Shown: positions 33,351 through 44,180, numbered from the stretch's first letter. The stretch is 64,000 bases of DNA from Pseudoscleropodium purum (GCA_963969395.1 OZ017801.1:2792501-2856500); one strand, 5' to 3'. The notes: generated by a model from the sequence alone, not told the origin. Program-made: numbers and translations.

Positions 33351-34692
33351 AAGAAGGTACTTTTACTGAAACACCCCAAAATAGGGCTTCACTTTTTCAA
33401 TAACCTAACTTCTTTGCTAAAAATGAGTCATGCCAGCCTTACATCAAATCATGAACCAAATCATAAACAAAATCATAAACAAAATCCACTAACTGTGGTA
33501 TATTGTTTTCACAAATATCGCTATGGATTAGACACTTAGAAAAGAAAGGACTTTCCATAAGAATCACAAGTACATTACATCCCATCCATATCTAATAGTA
33601 AGATAATCAGCACAAGAGAAATAAGAGTCCAAAAAAGGCTCCATGTGCATGAAAACAAATTGCTCCACGAATCTTTAAATCGGAAGAGTCGGATTTGAAG
33701 GCTCAGCCTCACCTGTACCCGTCCCAAACACAAAACAAACCAATGTAGTGTGAGTGAGGATGCAACATGTGTCTATAGCTAAAGCCAATTGCTATCTATG
33801 TCACAAACCCAACAAGTCACTTTAAGAAACATAGTTAGTAAAACACATAAGGTAACAAAAGCGCAACATGATTCCAAACACCAAGCCCAAAGAGACCTTT
33901 GCCATTCCGTCTTCACCCTGGAAGCTCAAGAGTTGCAACAAAGCACACAAACTATCTCCAAACTCCAAACTCAAACCACAGTGAATCGTCGCGTGAGCAA
34001 AAGAGGATTGCTAACGGAAGACAAAAAAAGGTAATATGGTTTCAAACTGTGGGAGGGAAACACACATCACTCCATGGAGAGCTTTAAAGATGTAGGTGGG
34101 TAATAATTACCCACTACATGGTTATAGTGGTTACTAAATTAGGTGTCACCCATAGTGGGTGGGTGGGAGGGTTCACACCCATGTCATTCCCGCCTAATTT
34201 CAAATTAATTTGAGCACATTCTATGATGTAATAAATCATAGAGATTCCCATATGTAACAGGTTCTAAAATCTTATTACATTTCTATAGTAAAATCCATTA
34301 AACAACTATGGTTGGTTTGCCACATGGAGGTAGGCCCATAGAAAGGATTCTTTTTAACATATCCATCATGGAGAGGACATTACTAAATAGATTTAGTAAA
34401 AATCAAGCAACCATAGCTTGGATTTAAGATGAATTGAAGAAAAACCATAGCTTGGATAAAAGAAATTCAAGCAAAACTATAGGTTGAAAAATAAAAATAA
34501 AAATAAAAATTAGTGTGTATGCATTGAGAAGAATTCCTAGGGTTTGAATATAGAATCAAAAAATGGAATGTCTTAACCATTAAAAAATGGTAAGAGGCTC
34601 TAAGGGTATTACCTCAGGCAATGTGTAGTTATAAAAAACTAGGTAAAAAATATTTTTCTTTTAAAATTGCCGAAGAAGAAGAAGAAGAAGAC
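33351..34692. repeat. Terminal repeat 1 (3' side relative to the ORFs)
   Basis: A 1.34-kb direct repeat of 38975-40312, differing by only scattered substitutions and a few small indels over the whole length. It contains the palindromic gtgggtaataattacccac and gtgggtgggtggg. No reading frame is conserved between copies beyond translated repeat. Confidence 0.85.
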
Positions 34693-34828
34693 CCTCCACC
34701 ACCCCTGGTGATGCAACCACTATAGGAATTTGGCACTGGTATGTCATACTCCTATAGAGATGCATACCAGGCTCAAACTTCATGGTAGTTCTTACTTCTG
34801 TATCTTATTGAGGTAGGGTAAACTAGAC

Positions 34829-37003
34829 TTACAGAGAGTCTCGTATACTTTGCAGATTTATTTGGACCAAAGGGAAGGTTCCACTGTTGAGGAAGTTGCG
34901 AATGTTTCTGATTAAGCGTTCCCGCTTGAAACCATTGTTGACCATAGTGTTGATGATATGGTGAATCTCGACAATTGCGGCATCATCCGCGTTGGAGATG
35001 TACAATACGGGAAGTACTTGGGATATAGCGATATTGTAAGCTTGGTGAATGGGTCTGTTAGACCGAAATTTGATGTACTGTGTGTACTTAAAAGGTAGGT
35101 TTCTCCTTTTGTCATACTTTTGAAACGTATACTTTTCTGGATCGGTCTCGTGGACTGAAATTTCGACATTCATGAAGTGGGCATGTAGCCCACGTTCAGA
35201 ATCGCTGGGAGCAAAAAAGGTCGTTTCTTCCTTGATCGTAAGAATGTTTAAGGGGTATATCTAGAATGGATTGGTCTCCGTCCTGGGTTGTTCTGGAGCC
35301 AGAAAATGTCGCGGATTTCCGACGTTGATGAGGCAGAGGTCATCAATGTAGCGAAACGCACTTTGAAATTGGGACAGGACATCACGGCGTCCTAACTTTG
35401 CCAAACGTTGAATGAATCGGATTTCGTATGTCATGAGGTATATGTTGCACCAAACAGGGGAGCAGGAAAAACCCATAGGTATTCCCGTGCATTGGCGCCA
35501 AACACGATCTCCGAGTGTGATAAAACAATGGTTCATAAGCCATGCATGCAGTTGTATGAGGCGTGTGGAATTGAGACAAATCCAGTTCGCATTCGAGGGC
35601 TGGGATGTCGCCCATTTTGCAGTGGCCGGGATCCCATTTGCATCGATGCGGACCCACAAGGACGTGGTTGCTCGGGGGTGCAGGTTGCTAGAATGTTTGA
35701 ACGCAGTCTTGATAATGAACGATACTGCTTCCAGGAGGTTATCGGATCCTTGTAGTGGGATCGTTTCATAGCAACGTGTAATGTCAGCTACGAATATATC
35801 ATGGATTTTGTCTGGCAAGTTGATAGTGGCGTTTAGAACCGAATCAATGCTCCAATAGATACTGGTGTTAGACCGCAAGAAGTTTGCGTATCCAGTTTCA
35901 GTTACTGCCGCCCATTGCTTGATGGCTTCAAGCGTGGCGTTGGAGGTTATTGTAAGCAACGTGGCTATGTTGGAGAAGACAGTGCGGAATGCATTTGTCA
36001 ACCATCGGTAAGTCCCTTTGTGTTGTTTAAAAGTAGCCATGAGGTAAGGAAGTGCTTGGAAGACAGGTGGGCATTCAGGTAGGACCTGTACAAGTTCGGA
36101 TTGTACTTGGTCTAAAATGCTTGTGGGGAGTGTCCATATCCTGTTGTCTTTACATGGGGTGAAATCATCGGCATTGAGACGTTCCAGGGCTTGTAGACGA
36201 ATATGCTTGATGCATAGAAAACAGACGTTGTTGTTTGCTTTGTCCAGCCCAGAGCAGAACAAATGTTTGGACAACCATTGGATTTCGTTTTGGACTGCAG
36301 GGAGATCAAGAATCATGGGACCGGAAAATTTCAGCCCGTTCTTGTTGATTTTCATCGCGTGTCTGAGAGTTTCCAGACATGTATCGCGGAGTTGGTCATG
36401 CGAAGTGTCAATTGGGAATTCAGTAGAACCCAGATCGAGGATAACGACCAGTTGTTCAAATGCATCTAAGCAAGTAGCTAGTGCATGTGTGACGTTAGTG
36501 GGCCGTAAGGGAATGTGATTCAACCCCTGCACGACTGTTTCCCTGAGCCGAGAGTGCTGGATGATCAACAGGTCCATAGTGCGGACATGTATGGAATTCT
36601 TAGTGCAGGAAGAAGTTTCGGTGGCAGTTAACGGGTCAAGGAATTTATGAAACCTTTTTGCGGTCAGACAAGCGCACTGGTCTGTTTCGTCCAGAAGTTG
36701 TATGAAAGAGAAATGCTTGAAAACTGCCGCTGGTTTGTATAAAACTATGGCCAGATTTTCAGCGTAAGACCATGCGAAGACAATGTCTTCGATGATGGGG
36801 CATAGATGGTCATATTGAAAGGAGATCATAATATCTTGGAATAATTTCCGTAGATTGATCCATTCAAGCGCACGGTTACAATATTTTAGTTTAATGTAAC
36901 CCGCTTTTTTACTACTGGAAGCACGTTTCACTTTGAGGCGACCATAGTTATCTGTGATGACAAACCGTCCTGCATCTAAAGGACAAAAACATCGTAGGTT
37001 CAA
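34829..37003 (-). pseudogene. Penelope-type reverse transcriptase (ORF2), one in-frame TAG
   Basis: The frame runs about 724 codons and is interrupted once, by TAG at 35261-35263; frame and homology continue after it. Over the 580 aa before the stop: HKGTYRWLTNAFRT in the fingers (HK.t.R-type motif), FVADITRCYETIP (motif A, catalytic Asp about 407), CTGIPMGFSCSPVW (motif B, about 505-518) and FRYIDDLCLIN (motif C, catalytic Asp pair about 554-555). The part after the stop contains YTFQKYDKRRNLPF, then FRSNRPIHQAYNIAISQVLP and FKRERLIRNIRNFLNS, the thumb pattern of Penelope-related enzymes. No RNase H or endonuclease domain follows. No ATG opens the frame (TTG at 37001-37003 after a TAA); tttttgtcctttag just inside suggests a spliced start at about 36980. 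Whether the TAG kills the protein or is read through cannot be told. Confidence 0.78.
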
Positions 37004-37239
37004 TTAGAAATCTTAATATATGTGGAGAAATCAGCGAGACATAGGACTGGGCTGTCACGCCGGGCGCTTATCGTATATTAATACTACAAACGTTAATATG
37101 CGGCAAGGCGTATACATCAAGCATTTGGTAATGCTAGTGGAAAAAATCACTATAAAGCCTGGTATATAAACCGTAAGTAAGCACATGGATTGTGCTGTGT
37201 AGTACACCGATAGTGTAGTATGAGTATCTACATGTTCTC

Positions 37240-38712
37240 CTAGTTCAGAATTCTACCCTGGACGGGAGTTCTGGGTTTTGAGCGAGAATCGCCAGAGCTA
37301 GTAATAGCCAAAGTCTGCTCAGTACGTTGGTACTCTGATCTGGCCGACGTTGTTGGAGAATGATCGGTGTTACGGCTGTTTCCTCCGATGAATTGGAAGC
37401 CACCGGGAGATCGGTAATTACGATTGTAATTGCCCCGTCCTCCTCCGAATTTGCCACCTCCACGCCCCCCATTCCGATTCGGGTACGTTGGTGGGGTTCT
37501 CTGATGTGCAGGTGGTCCATCGTTGGCGGTAACGTTCATGTTCAGTCGGCGTCGTTTCTGAGGAGGTGTCGGAGCAGTTGCTTCAACCGAGAAGGAAGCT
37601 GGCTTAAAAAGTCGTTCCACTTTTCTTGCGCCAGGTGCCTCGTAGTGCTTGGACAGCAGCTTCTGTGAAGGATCGGTGGCGAACTCCAAAGCTGCGGTAT
37701 CCATGAGCTTGCGGACAGCTATAAAAGTAATCTGTTGTTTTACTGCAAGTTTCGCAGCTCCCTTTATCCAGGTGAGGAAAGCACCATATTTGGATGGAAG
37801 AGAGGGGTACGTGCTATCAGGGAAGAATTTGGGCAGGTTATTAATCATGAACCAAATGCTGTGGTCAAACCACAGCATATTGCCTTTACAACCAGACTTA
37901 GCATTCTGACTACATTTACATCTGATGTAGGGACGCTGGCAGTTCCACAGCTGGGACGTGAACTTAGGGCTCCTAGGAGCACAGGTAAGTACATCTAACT
38001 TTGTGTGGATGTTTATAGCAGTGGTTGTGCATTTGTGGTGGTCATATAATGCAATGGGAAATGCATTAACCATTTCCACAGGCTTCTCAAGAAGACCAGT
38101 GCAACTCAAAGCTTTTTCTTCACAGAATTTAACCTCCTGTTCAGATAAATGAGCCCATAATCTCCACATATGTGTAGTAATGGGGGCCAGCAGGTTAATA
38201 TTGGATAAACACCAAGTGCGATGAGCACGGGTGGCCAATTGTTCCTCAACAGCACGCGGTGGAAGAAACGATATGGAGGGACCCTTACCGGCTGCGTCAA
38301 GCGTATTCATTTCCTTTTCGGACTGAGTTGTCAAAATAGCCTCCGACAGATCCTCGATAGCCGCCTTGTGGGCTGCGGGGATATTGATTTTAGCCAGTAG
38401 CGGATGGAGCCCGTTCGTCTCCGCTGGCCCAGGTTGAGTAAGATCAACCGCTGGAAGGTGTTCCGTCCATTCCTCGTGGGGGTTTGCCGCCTTGAGAGCA
38501 GCTTCGACACGTCTGGTATTGCCAGTTGCTTCGATGAATTCAAGTTCGTCACGTTCTAAAAGAGGGACCAGTGCTTGGTGGGCTTCTCGTAATCTTTCCA
38601 GGCCCTTGTCTTTGTCCGAAATAGCGGCCATCATAATAGCCGTCCAATGTGATAGGTCCAAAGTTGTGAGCAGCAGTGGGGCGTGCTCACCGTCCTCATC
38701 TCGGTCTTGCAT
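37240..38712 (-). CDS. Gag-like ORF1 with RGG-rich tail
   Basis: 490 codons from the ATG at 38712 to TAG at 37240. The N-terminal part is acidic and helical. The middle carries a Cys cluster, CQRPYIRCKCSQNAKSGC, that might bind zinc, followed by an aromatic-rich block (SIWFMINNLPKFF). A putative nuclear-localisation run (KRRRLN) precedes a Gly/Arg tail with GGRGGGKFGGGRGNYNRNYR (about 414-433), typical of RNA-binding proteins. It would package the element RNA. The frame is open for about 49 further codons upstream of the ATG, except for a TAG at 38752-38754, up to an acceptor-like tacgtag near 38860. The original protein was probably longer and started in an upstream exon. It lies 236 bp upstream of ORF2, in another frame. 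Confidence 0.65.
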   Translation of the reverse strand: MQDRDEDGEHAPLLLTTLDLSHWTAIMMAAISDKDKGLERLREAHQALVPLLERDELEFIEATGNTRRVEAALKAANPHEEWTEHLPAVDLTQPGPAETNGLHPLLAKINIPAAHKAAIEDLSEAILTTQSEKEMNTLDAAGKGPSISFLPPRAVEEQLATRAHRTWCLSNINLLAPITTHMWRLWAHLSEQEVKFCEEKALSCTGLLEKPVEMVNAFPIALYDHHKCTTTAINIHTKLDVLTCAPRSPKFTSQLWNCQRPYIRCKCSQNAKSGCKGNMLWFDHSIWFMINNLPKFFPDSTYPSLPSKYGAFLTWIKGAAKLAVKQQITFIAVRKLMDTAALEFATDPSQKLLSKHYEAPGARKVERLFKPASFSVEATAPTPPQKRRRLNMNVTANDGPPAHQRTPPTYPNRNGGRGGGKFGGGRGNYNRNYRSPGGFQFIGGNSRNTDHSPTTSARSEYQRTEQTLAITSSGDSRSKPRTPVQGRILN

Positions 38713-38974
38713 CGCAGCTGTATCAGTAGACTGAATGAACGAGTGGATTTCCTACTCGCTGATGGAGCATATAACTGACTGAACAGCAGGTGATGGGACT
38801 AGTAAAGGATCGGTGTAGCCCAGAGCCACCAGATCATTTGCCCAACAGGTTTGTGCATCCTACGTACAGAATGATTTAAACAAAGGTCAGTCAAATGAAT
38901 CAAATGTAGTTTTGAGTTAAGTAATTTTAAAAGTGGAAACAGATGCTCACCACATCTGTGTGGTTTGGGAATCA

Positions 38975-40312
38975 AAGAAGGTACTTTTACTGAAACACCC
39001 CAACATAGGGCTTCACTTTTTCAATAACTTAACTTCTTTGCTAAAAATGAGTCATGCCAGCCTTACATCAAATCATGAACCAAATCATAAACCAAATCAT
39101 AAACAAAATTCACTAACTGTGGTATATTGTTTTCACAAGTATCGCTATGGACAAGACACTTAGAAAAGAAAAGGACTTTCCATAAGAATCACAAGTACAT
39201 TACATCCCATCCATATCTAATAGTAAGATAATCAGCACAAGAGAAATAAGAGTCCAAAAAAGGCTCCATGTGCATGAAAACAAATTGCTCCACGAATCTT
39301 TAAATCGGAAGAGTCGGATTTGAAGGCTCAGCCTCACCTGTACCCGTTCCAAACACAAAACAAACCAATGTAGTGTGAGTGAGGATGCAACAGGTGTCTA
39401 TAGCTAAAGCCAATTGCTATCTATGTCACAAACCCAACAAGTCACTTTAAGAAACATAGTTAGTAAAACACAAGGTAACAAAAATGCAACATGATTCAAA
39501 ACACCAAACCCAAAGAGACCTTTGCCATTCCGTCTTCACCCTGGAAGCTCAAGAGTTGCAACAAAGCACACAAACTATCTCCAAACTCCAAACTCAAACC
39601 ACAGTGAATCGTCGCGTGAGCAAAAGAGGACTGCTAACGGAAGACAAAAAAGGTAATATGGTTTCAAACTGTGGGAGGGAAACACACATCACTCCATGGA
39701 GAGCTTTAAAGATGTAGGTGGGTAATAATTACCCACTACATGGTTATAGTGGTTACTAAATTAGGTGTCACCCATAGTGGGTGGGTGGGAGGGTTCACAC
39801 CCATGTCATTCCCGCCTAATTTCAAATTAATTTGAGCACCAATCTATGATGTAATAAATCATAGAGATTCCCGTATGTAACAGGTTCTAAAATCTTATTA
39901 CTTTTCTATAGTAAAATCCATTAAACAACTATGGTTGGTTTGCCACATGGAGGTAGGCCCATAGAAAGGATTCTTTTAAACATATTCATCATGGAGAGGG
40001 CATTACTAAATAGATTTAGTAAAAATCAAGCAACCATAGCTTGGATTTAAGATGAATTGAAGAAAAACCATAGCTTGGATAAAAGAAATTCAAGCAAAAC
40101 CATAGCTTGAAAAATAAAAATAAAAATTAGTGTGTATGCATTTAGAAGAATTCCTAGGGTTTGAATAAAGAATCAAAAAATGAATCAAAAAATGGAATGT
40201 CTTAACCATTAAAAAATGGTAAGAGGCTCTAAGGGTATTACCTCAGGCAATGTGTAGTTATAAAAAACTAGGTAAAAAATTATTTTTTCTTTTAAAGAAG
40301 AAGAAGAAGAAG
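38975..40312. repeat. Terminal repeat 2 (5' side relative to the ORFs)
   Basis: Direct repeat of 33351-34692. Relative to the ORFs on the minus strand this copy would hold the promoter. Its outer end abuts the conserved upstream block of gene B directly (aagaag|gtcactgcacg). Confidence 0.85.
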
Positions 40313-40420
40313 GTCACTGCACGACCAGTGTCTGAACTTGGAGAAGATCGATTGTCTGTACATTTGCGGTGCATTTCATTTGTCCATGCTACCTACTTCC
40401 TCATTTCCATTAAAAAACTC
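40313..40420 (+). promoter_or_regulatory. Conserved block upstream of gene B, cut by the retroelement
   Basis: gtcactgcacgaccagtgtctgaactt…gatcgattgtctgtacatttgcggtgcattt.atttgt.catgctacct matches 10110-10195 upstream of gene A and about 44090-44180. Only the right half is present; the left half is absent, and the retroelement ends at the break. Confidence 0.5.
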
Positions 40421-40850
40421 CAAATTGGTTTAGACTTTGTACAACTGAACCACTCCATTTATCAGTGGTTTTGATCATTGAGCAAGTGATAAGAATTCCA
40501 ATCATGTGTGTAGCCACTCCACCTTTTGTTTCACAGTGCTTGCTTAGCAATCAGCAATCAAAATCAATAAATGGAACCTTTTTGTGGTAAAAATTCTTAA
40601 CTGATTGGGAGGATTTTAGTGGGATTGAGGGAATAGCTGGCATTGTCACCCAAGGCATTGATTTTGGCCACTAACCTACCTAATGAACTCTTAATCTCAT
40701 TTATTATCAAAAATCTACCATATATTGATGTAAGATTATTACTAGATAGGGAAGAACTAGTGGGGATGAGTGGTTTTCTAGGTGTCTGCATTGGGCAATC
40801 TGTCTGTCATGGGCTGGTTTACCTTACCCCGAGAAGGAAGCCATGAACAG

Positions 40851-40857
40851 TATATAT
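40851..40857 (+). promoter_or_regulatory. TATA box of gene B
   Basis: tatatat followed by tccccctctgggactgacc, the same core as in gene A. It lies 131 bp before the ATG. Sequence similarity to the gene A promoter region starts at about this point. Confidence 0.55.
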
Positions 40858-40987
40858 TCCCCCTCTGGGACTGACCAGGGACTTCACCTTCTCTGATCAA
40901 CACATTTGCTCCTTTGGAGCTTAGCTGTTGTGTGTGCCTGTCAGTTTGTTTTAACACAAGACGTCCAGCTTCCCATCTTCGAGGTCG

Positions 40988-42027
40988 ATGGCGAGCTCGG
41001 GGTGGGTAAGCTTCATCGCAGTGAGCTGGGGCGTTACGAGATCCCTGCGAAGCGTCTTGAAACAGGTCTCAGGCGGATCGAAGATCAAGCAGGCAGGCGA
41101 CCCGGAAGGCGACAACTCCGTCCCTCTCCTGTCGGAGCTCGGACAGCAACAGTACACGAAGCTTCGTGAGGATGTGAATCTCACCCTGGAGTATATTTAC
41201 TACTGTCAGAGGAAATTAGGTGACGGGAGAATCAACGCGCAAGGTGATGAACATGGCCAGGAAACCGTGTCGCCAGTACAAGACGAGCTAAAGAGAAAGG
41301 TGAACTATTCATGAAACAGCAGAGTCTCGTTCTCCACTATTAATTCAGTAACAATTTGAACTTTTTTTTAGGATTTTCAAGATTGTTATGTGGATTTTAT
41401 TCAGCTTAAGAACAGAGCATTGAAAACGGGATCGAAATGAAAGAAGTGTAAGGCAACCACGAACGCAATTGAGAAATTGTGAGAGCGAGATCGAGTACTC
41501 CATTTTCAGTAATTATAAGTAGCGTATACCAGAGCTGCGAGAAAGATTTGCATTCCAAAGCTGCTGTAAGTGTATTCGTGCAGACGAAGGATTTGATTAA
41601 CCACAACTACCTCGTTCTCAAGCTCCGTCCAGGGGATACGACTGCCGAAGATGTGCACATCAAGGCTGAGAAGAATGATGAAGGCATTCACATCAAGCAC
41701 ATCCCGAGCAGCGACGTCACGAGCGTCTTTCACGAGGGCGTCCGCTTCTTCACTGTGGCCTGTAGCGAGACACGGATCCGACTGGAGGCTCTCGTCGCCA
41801 TTTTGAAGAAAGAGAATCCCGATTACAGTGTACTCTATGCCAATTGCTGGTACTATGCCCAGAAAACAGCGAAGCGGCTGGTGAAGGCATGCATCGAGAC
41901 TCCCGGAATCAGTTCAGCGGAGAAGGTGAGGCTAAAGGAGGAGCATGACAATCTTGAACCCAATCTTATAGTCAAGCATTTGCAGAATGTTAAGCAGACT
42001 CTCCGCCTTAGAGCATCCCCGTCATGA
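40988..42027 (+). CDS. Two-exon family protein B, possible LRAT/NC-like domain
   Basis: Predicted exons are 40988-41299 and 41584-42027, about 251 aa; the donor is aag|gtgaac and the acceptor gtgcag|acgaag, phase 0. Exon 1 carries YTKLREDVNLTLEYIYYCQ and INAQGDEHGQETV. Exon 2 keeps NHNYLVLKLRPGD, EDVHI, HIPSSDVTSVFHEGVR and YSVLYANCWYYAQKTAKRLV, so all suspected active-site residues (His, His, Cys) are present. Both exons are fully open, making this, with A, the best candidate for a working copy. The protein ends at LRASPS without the hydrophobic tail of copy C. Unrelated AT-rich sequence follows 42030, so tail loss here is independent of the A/D insertion or was overwritten later. Confidence 0.62.
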
Positions 42028-43959
42028 TGAAACTGGAACTTTGAGTCCTTTAGCCAGGGTTAAATTGGGGTGGTTTAGCCCCCTTTAGCACTAGTTGAAA
42101 AAGGGGAGGGTGCTAAAAAATTTAGCCATATTTTTGTCCCAGTAGCCAAGGCTAAATTTGTTGATTAGCTGGGGCTAAATCTCATTTTGGTAAAAGAAAT
42201 GTGGATGTTTTTAAATAATTTAGATGAATTTTTGTCTTTTTAGAATGAATTTTGTTGAATAATGGAATAAAGTTCATTTTATTATTGGATGAATTTTTTT
42301 TTAATAATTGAATGAAATCCACTACAATGGATGAATTTTTCTACAATGAGATCTAACTTGAAACCTCTGATTAGAAACTTCTAGATTGCTTACAATCCTT
42401 CAAATTCAATTCTTCTCATAGCAATAGCTATGTGAATTGGGAAGCTCATGTACATGTGTTTGTCTATATTGCTTTTCATAAAGAGGTAAAAGGAATTTTC
42501 ACATTGCCTTCAACTTTCTTTCTACCTCTTTTCTACCAAATTAGTTGTTGGATTATTGTCCCGTGGAGCGGGGGAATCATCAAAAAGGCAATGTTTTTGA
42601 TTTAGGATTTTTCCACAACTTTATTTTAAATGATTTAAATGAGCAAGCAACCACTTACCTTCTTAGATTTTGCAAGGAGTGCCCTTCCCTCTAAATGCAA
42701 GAAGATGAGTGGTTACTTGGTAGGTGTGTCACTACACTAAACCTAGTTTTTGAATGATGTGTTGAATTGTACAGTATGATGAATAATCTTACAAACTACC
42801 TATTTTGTCATTCAAAAATATTTTTGTAGAAAATTTTAGAATTTGAATGTTTTAGCTTGCATAATTAACCCCTAAATGTCCAAGCCTTTTGAAGTGGGTT
42901 CTTCCTATGAAAAAAATAGGATAATTACATTTTTTTGTTATAATCTTATAACGAAAAAATGTAATTATCCTATTTTAATATGTTGTCCTTCCCCTGGTCC
43001 TTTCCCATAGTGTTTGAGAAGTTCGCATGTAAGAGTTTTGGGAGATTAGAGATTTAGAGGTGACATGAACAACTGAAAAATGTATTAGAATTCCAAAGGT
43101 GCACTTCTAAAAAGTAAAAACCTTAGGTTCAAATGATGGGTTATCAAACTCATTACACAATCTACCTTGCAATTGTTGAAAATGTAATTTTTTTATAAGT
43201 AGAAATCACATGTAACTCCAAGTCAACACTTCCATACTCAAAGTAAAATTGTGAAAATCATGAAAATAGTTTACACTTTCCATTGAGACCATTTTCATAG
43301 CAATTGGATACATACAAATTTTTAGATTTCAAATCAAGTGAAATTGGCAAACTTTGCTCAAAGCCAAGAAATGATACAAAATTCACAAGCTTCACTTTTT
43401 AGCAATGATGCATATGTGTATTTGAAGACCTCCCAAAACTCAAATATTTATCTTTTTCAGTGAAAAACAAAAGCTTCCAGTAGTCAACCTTCAAAACTGC
43501 TTGTAAAAATTTTCAAAACAATAAAAGATATTGAACTACCCCGCACCAAAATTAGGGCACTATCACTGCTCACATGCTAATGTTATTCATAAATACAAAG
43601 ATTGATTATATACTCCGAACCATCAAGCATTGCTAGTAGGTTACAAGCCTGCCAAGACAGGAGAGCGTGTCTGTACACTATTTTTCTATTCTTATTTTGA
43701 CACATGTAAAGGAACCTTTACTGCAAGAAAGAAGGACGAGAACCCAGCCGCATACCGACGGCCTGGGGCTTGCAAGTGGACAAACAAACAAAACTCAATA
43801 CATAGCCAACATTTGGGTGCCGCCCTACCAAAAGGCGGTTGAAAGAGGAACCCAGCTCTCGGCCGTAACAGTCTGTACACTATGCGTCGCACCGTCACGG
43901 ACCGGTGAATCCGTGATACCATACAAAACCGGTAACTTTACTATCCAGAGCTCTATCCT
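42028..43959. other. AT-rich region without genes
   Basis: The first part (42040-42190) has several tagcc/ggcta motifs (tttagccagggttaaa, ggtttagccccctttagc, tagctggggctaaatc) that look like the end of an unclassified MITE. The rest holds the palindrome at 42915-42974 and nothing else recognisable. Composition rises to near 50% GC at 43720-43960 without a supportable gene. Confidence 0.4.
42915..42974. repeat. Near-perfect 60-nt palindrome
   Basis: aataggataattacattttt…ttataa then tc then ttataacg…tgtaattatcctatt. Arms of 29 nt with one mismatch and a 2-nt centre. It would form a cruciform or a hairpin RNA with almost no loop. Confidence 0.85.
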
Positions 43960-43974
43960 GCAATCCTGCTAAAG

Positions 43975-44180
43975 TTATTTGTTGTTGACGGCTTCAATTC
44001 TTCAGTTGGTCTCGGCAATCAAGACGTCGGTAACGCAATCCTGGTGTGTGGCCTGGCGTGCCTGGACTGCGTCGATTGCGGACTGAAAGGTCACTCAATC
44101 ATTTCAGCACTGTCTGAACTTGCAATTGGTAACTTATCTTATCGATTGTCTGCAAATTTGCAGTCTCGCACCTCACTTGT
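43975..44180 (+). other. Orphan copy of the gene-A upstream block
   Basis: ttgttgacggcttcaattcttcag…gcctggc.tgcctgg and cactgtctgaacttgcaattggt…gattgtctgca match 9980-10165 upstream of gene A. No gene of the family follows on the same strand within 1.2 kb; gene C lies downstream but on the other strand. Confidence 0.45.

Larger units (their letters stand above)
33351..40312 (-). mobile_element. Penelope-like retroelement with long direct terminal repeats
   Basis: Two nearly identical direct repeats (about 33351-34692 and 38975-40312) bracket a 4.28-kb interior. On the minus strand the interior encodes a gag-like ORF1 (38712 to 37240) and a reverse transcriptase (37003 to 34829). The repeats start gaaggtactttta and end in (gaa)n; they do not have TG...CA ends. 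I find no integrase, RNase H, protease, tyrosine recombinase or GIY-YIG endonuclease. Reverse transcriptase type, lack of integrase and tandem repeats point to an endonuclease-lacking Penelope-like element. High identity of the repeats implies a recent insertion. The (AAG)n tracts at the ends hint at microsatellite targeting. Alternatives are a DIRS-like or an undescribed class. Confidence 0.7.

Noticed and set aside
33351..34692. Hammerhead ribozyme in the terminal repeat, as known from other Penelope-like elements
   Set aside because: By eye I did not find the conserved ctgatgag plus gaaa core on either strand; a covariance search would settle it.
35382..36518. Several overlapping open frames antisense to, or in other frames of, the reverse transcriptase and ORF1
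   Set aside because: They shadow the minus-strand coding regions and show no recognisable domains.
35261..38754. Recoding of TAG as a sense codon in this genome
   Set aside because: Dead genes elsewhere in the window contain TAG, TAA and TGA alike, and the open family genes end with ordinary stops; mutation is the simpler explanation.
33351..40312. Interpretation as a conventional LTR retrotransposon (Gypsy or Copia)
   Set aside because: Terminal repeats lack TG...CA, no integrase, protease or RNase H is visible, and the RT motifs and thumb fit Penelope-related enzymes better.
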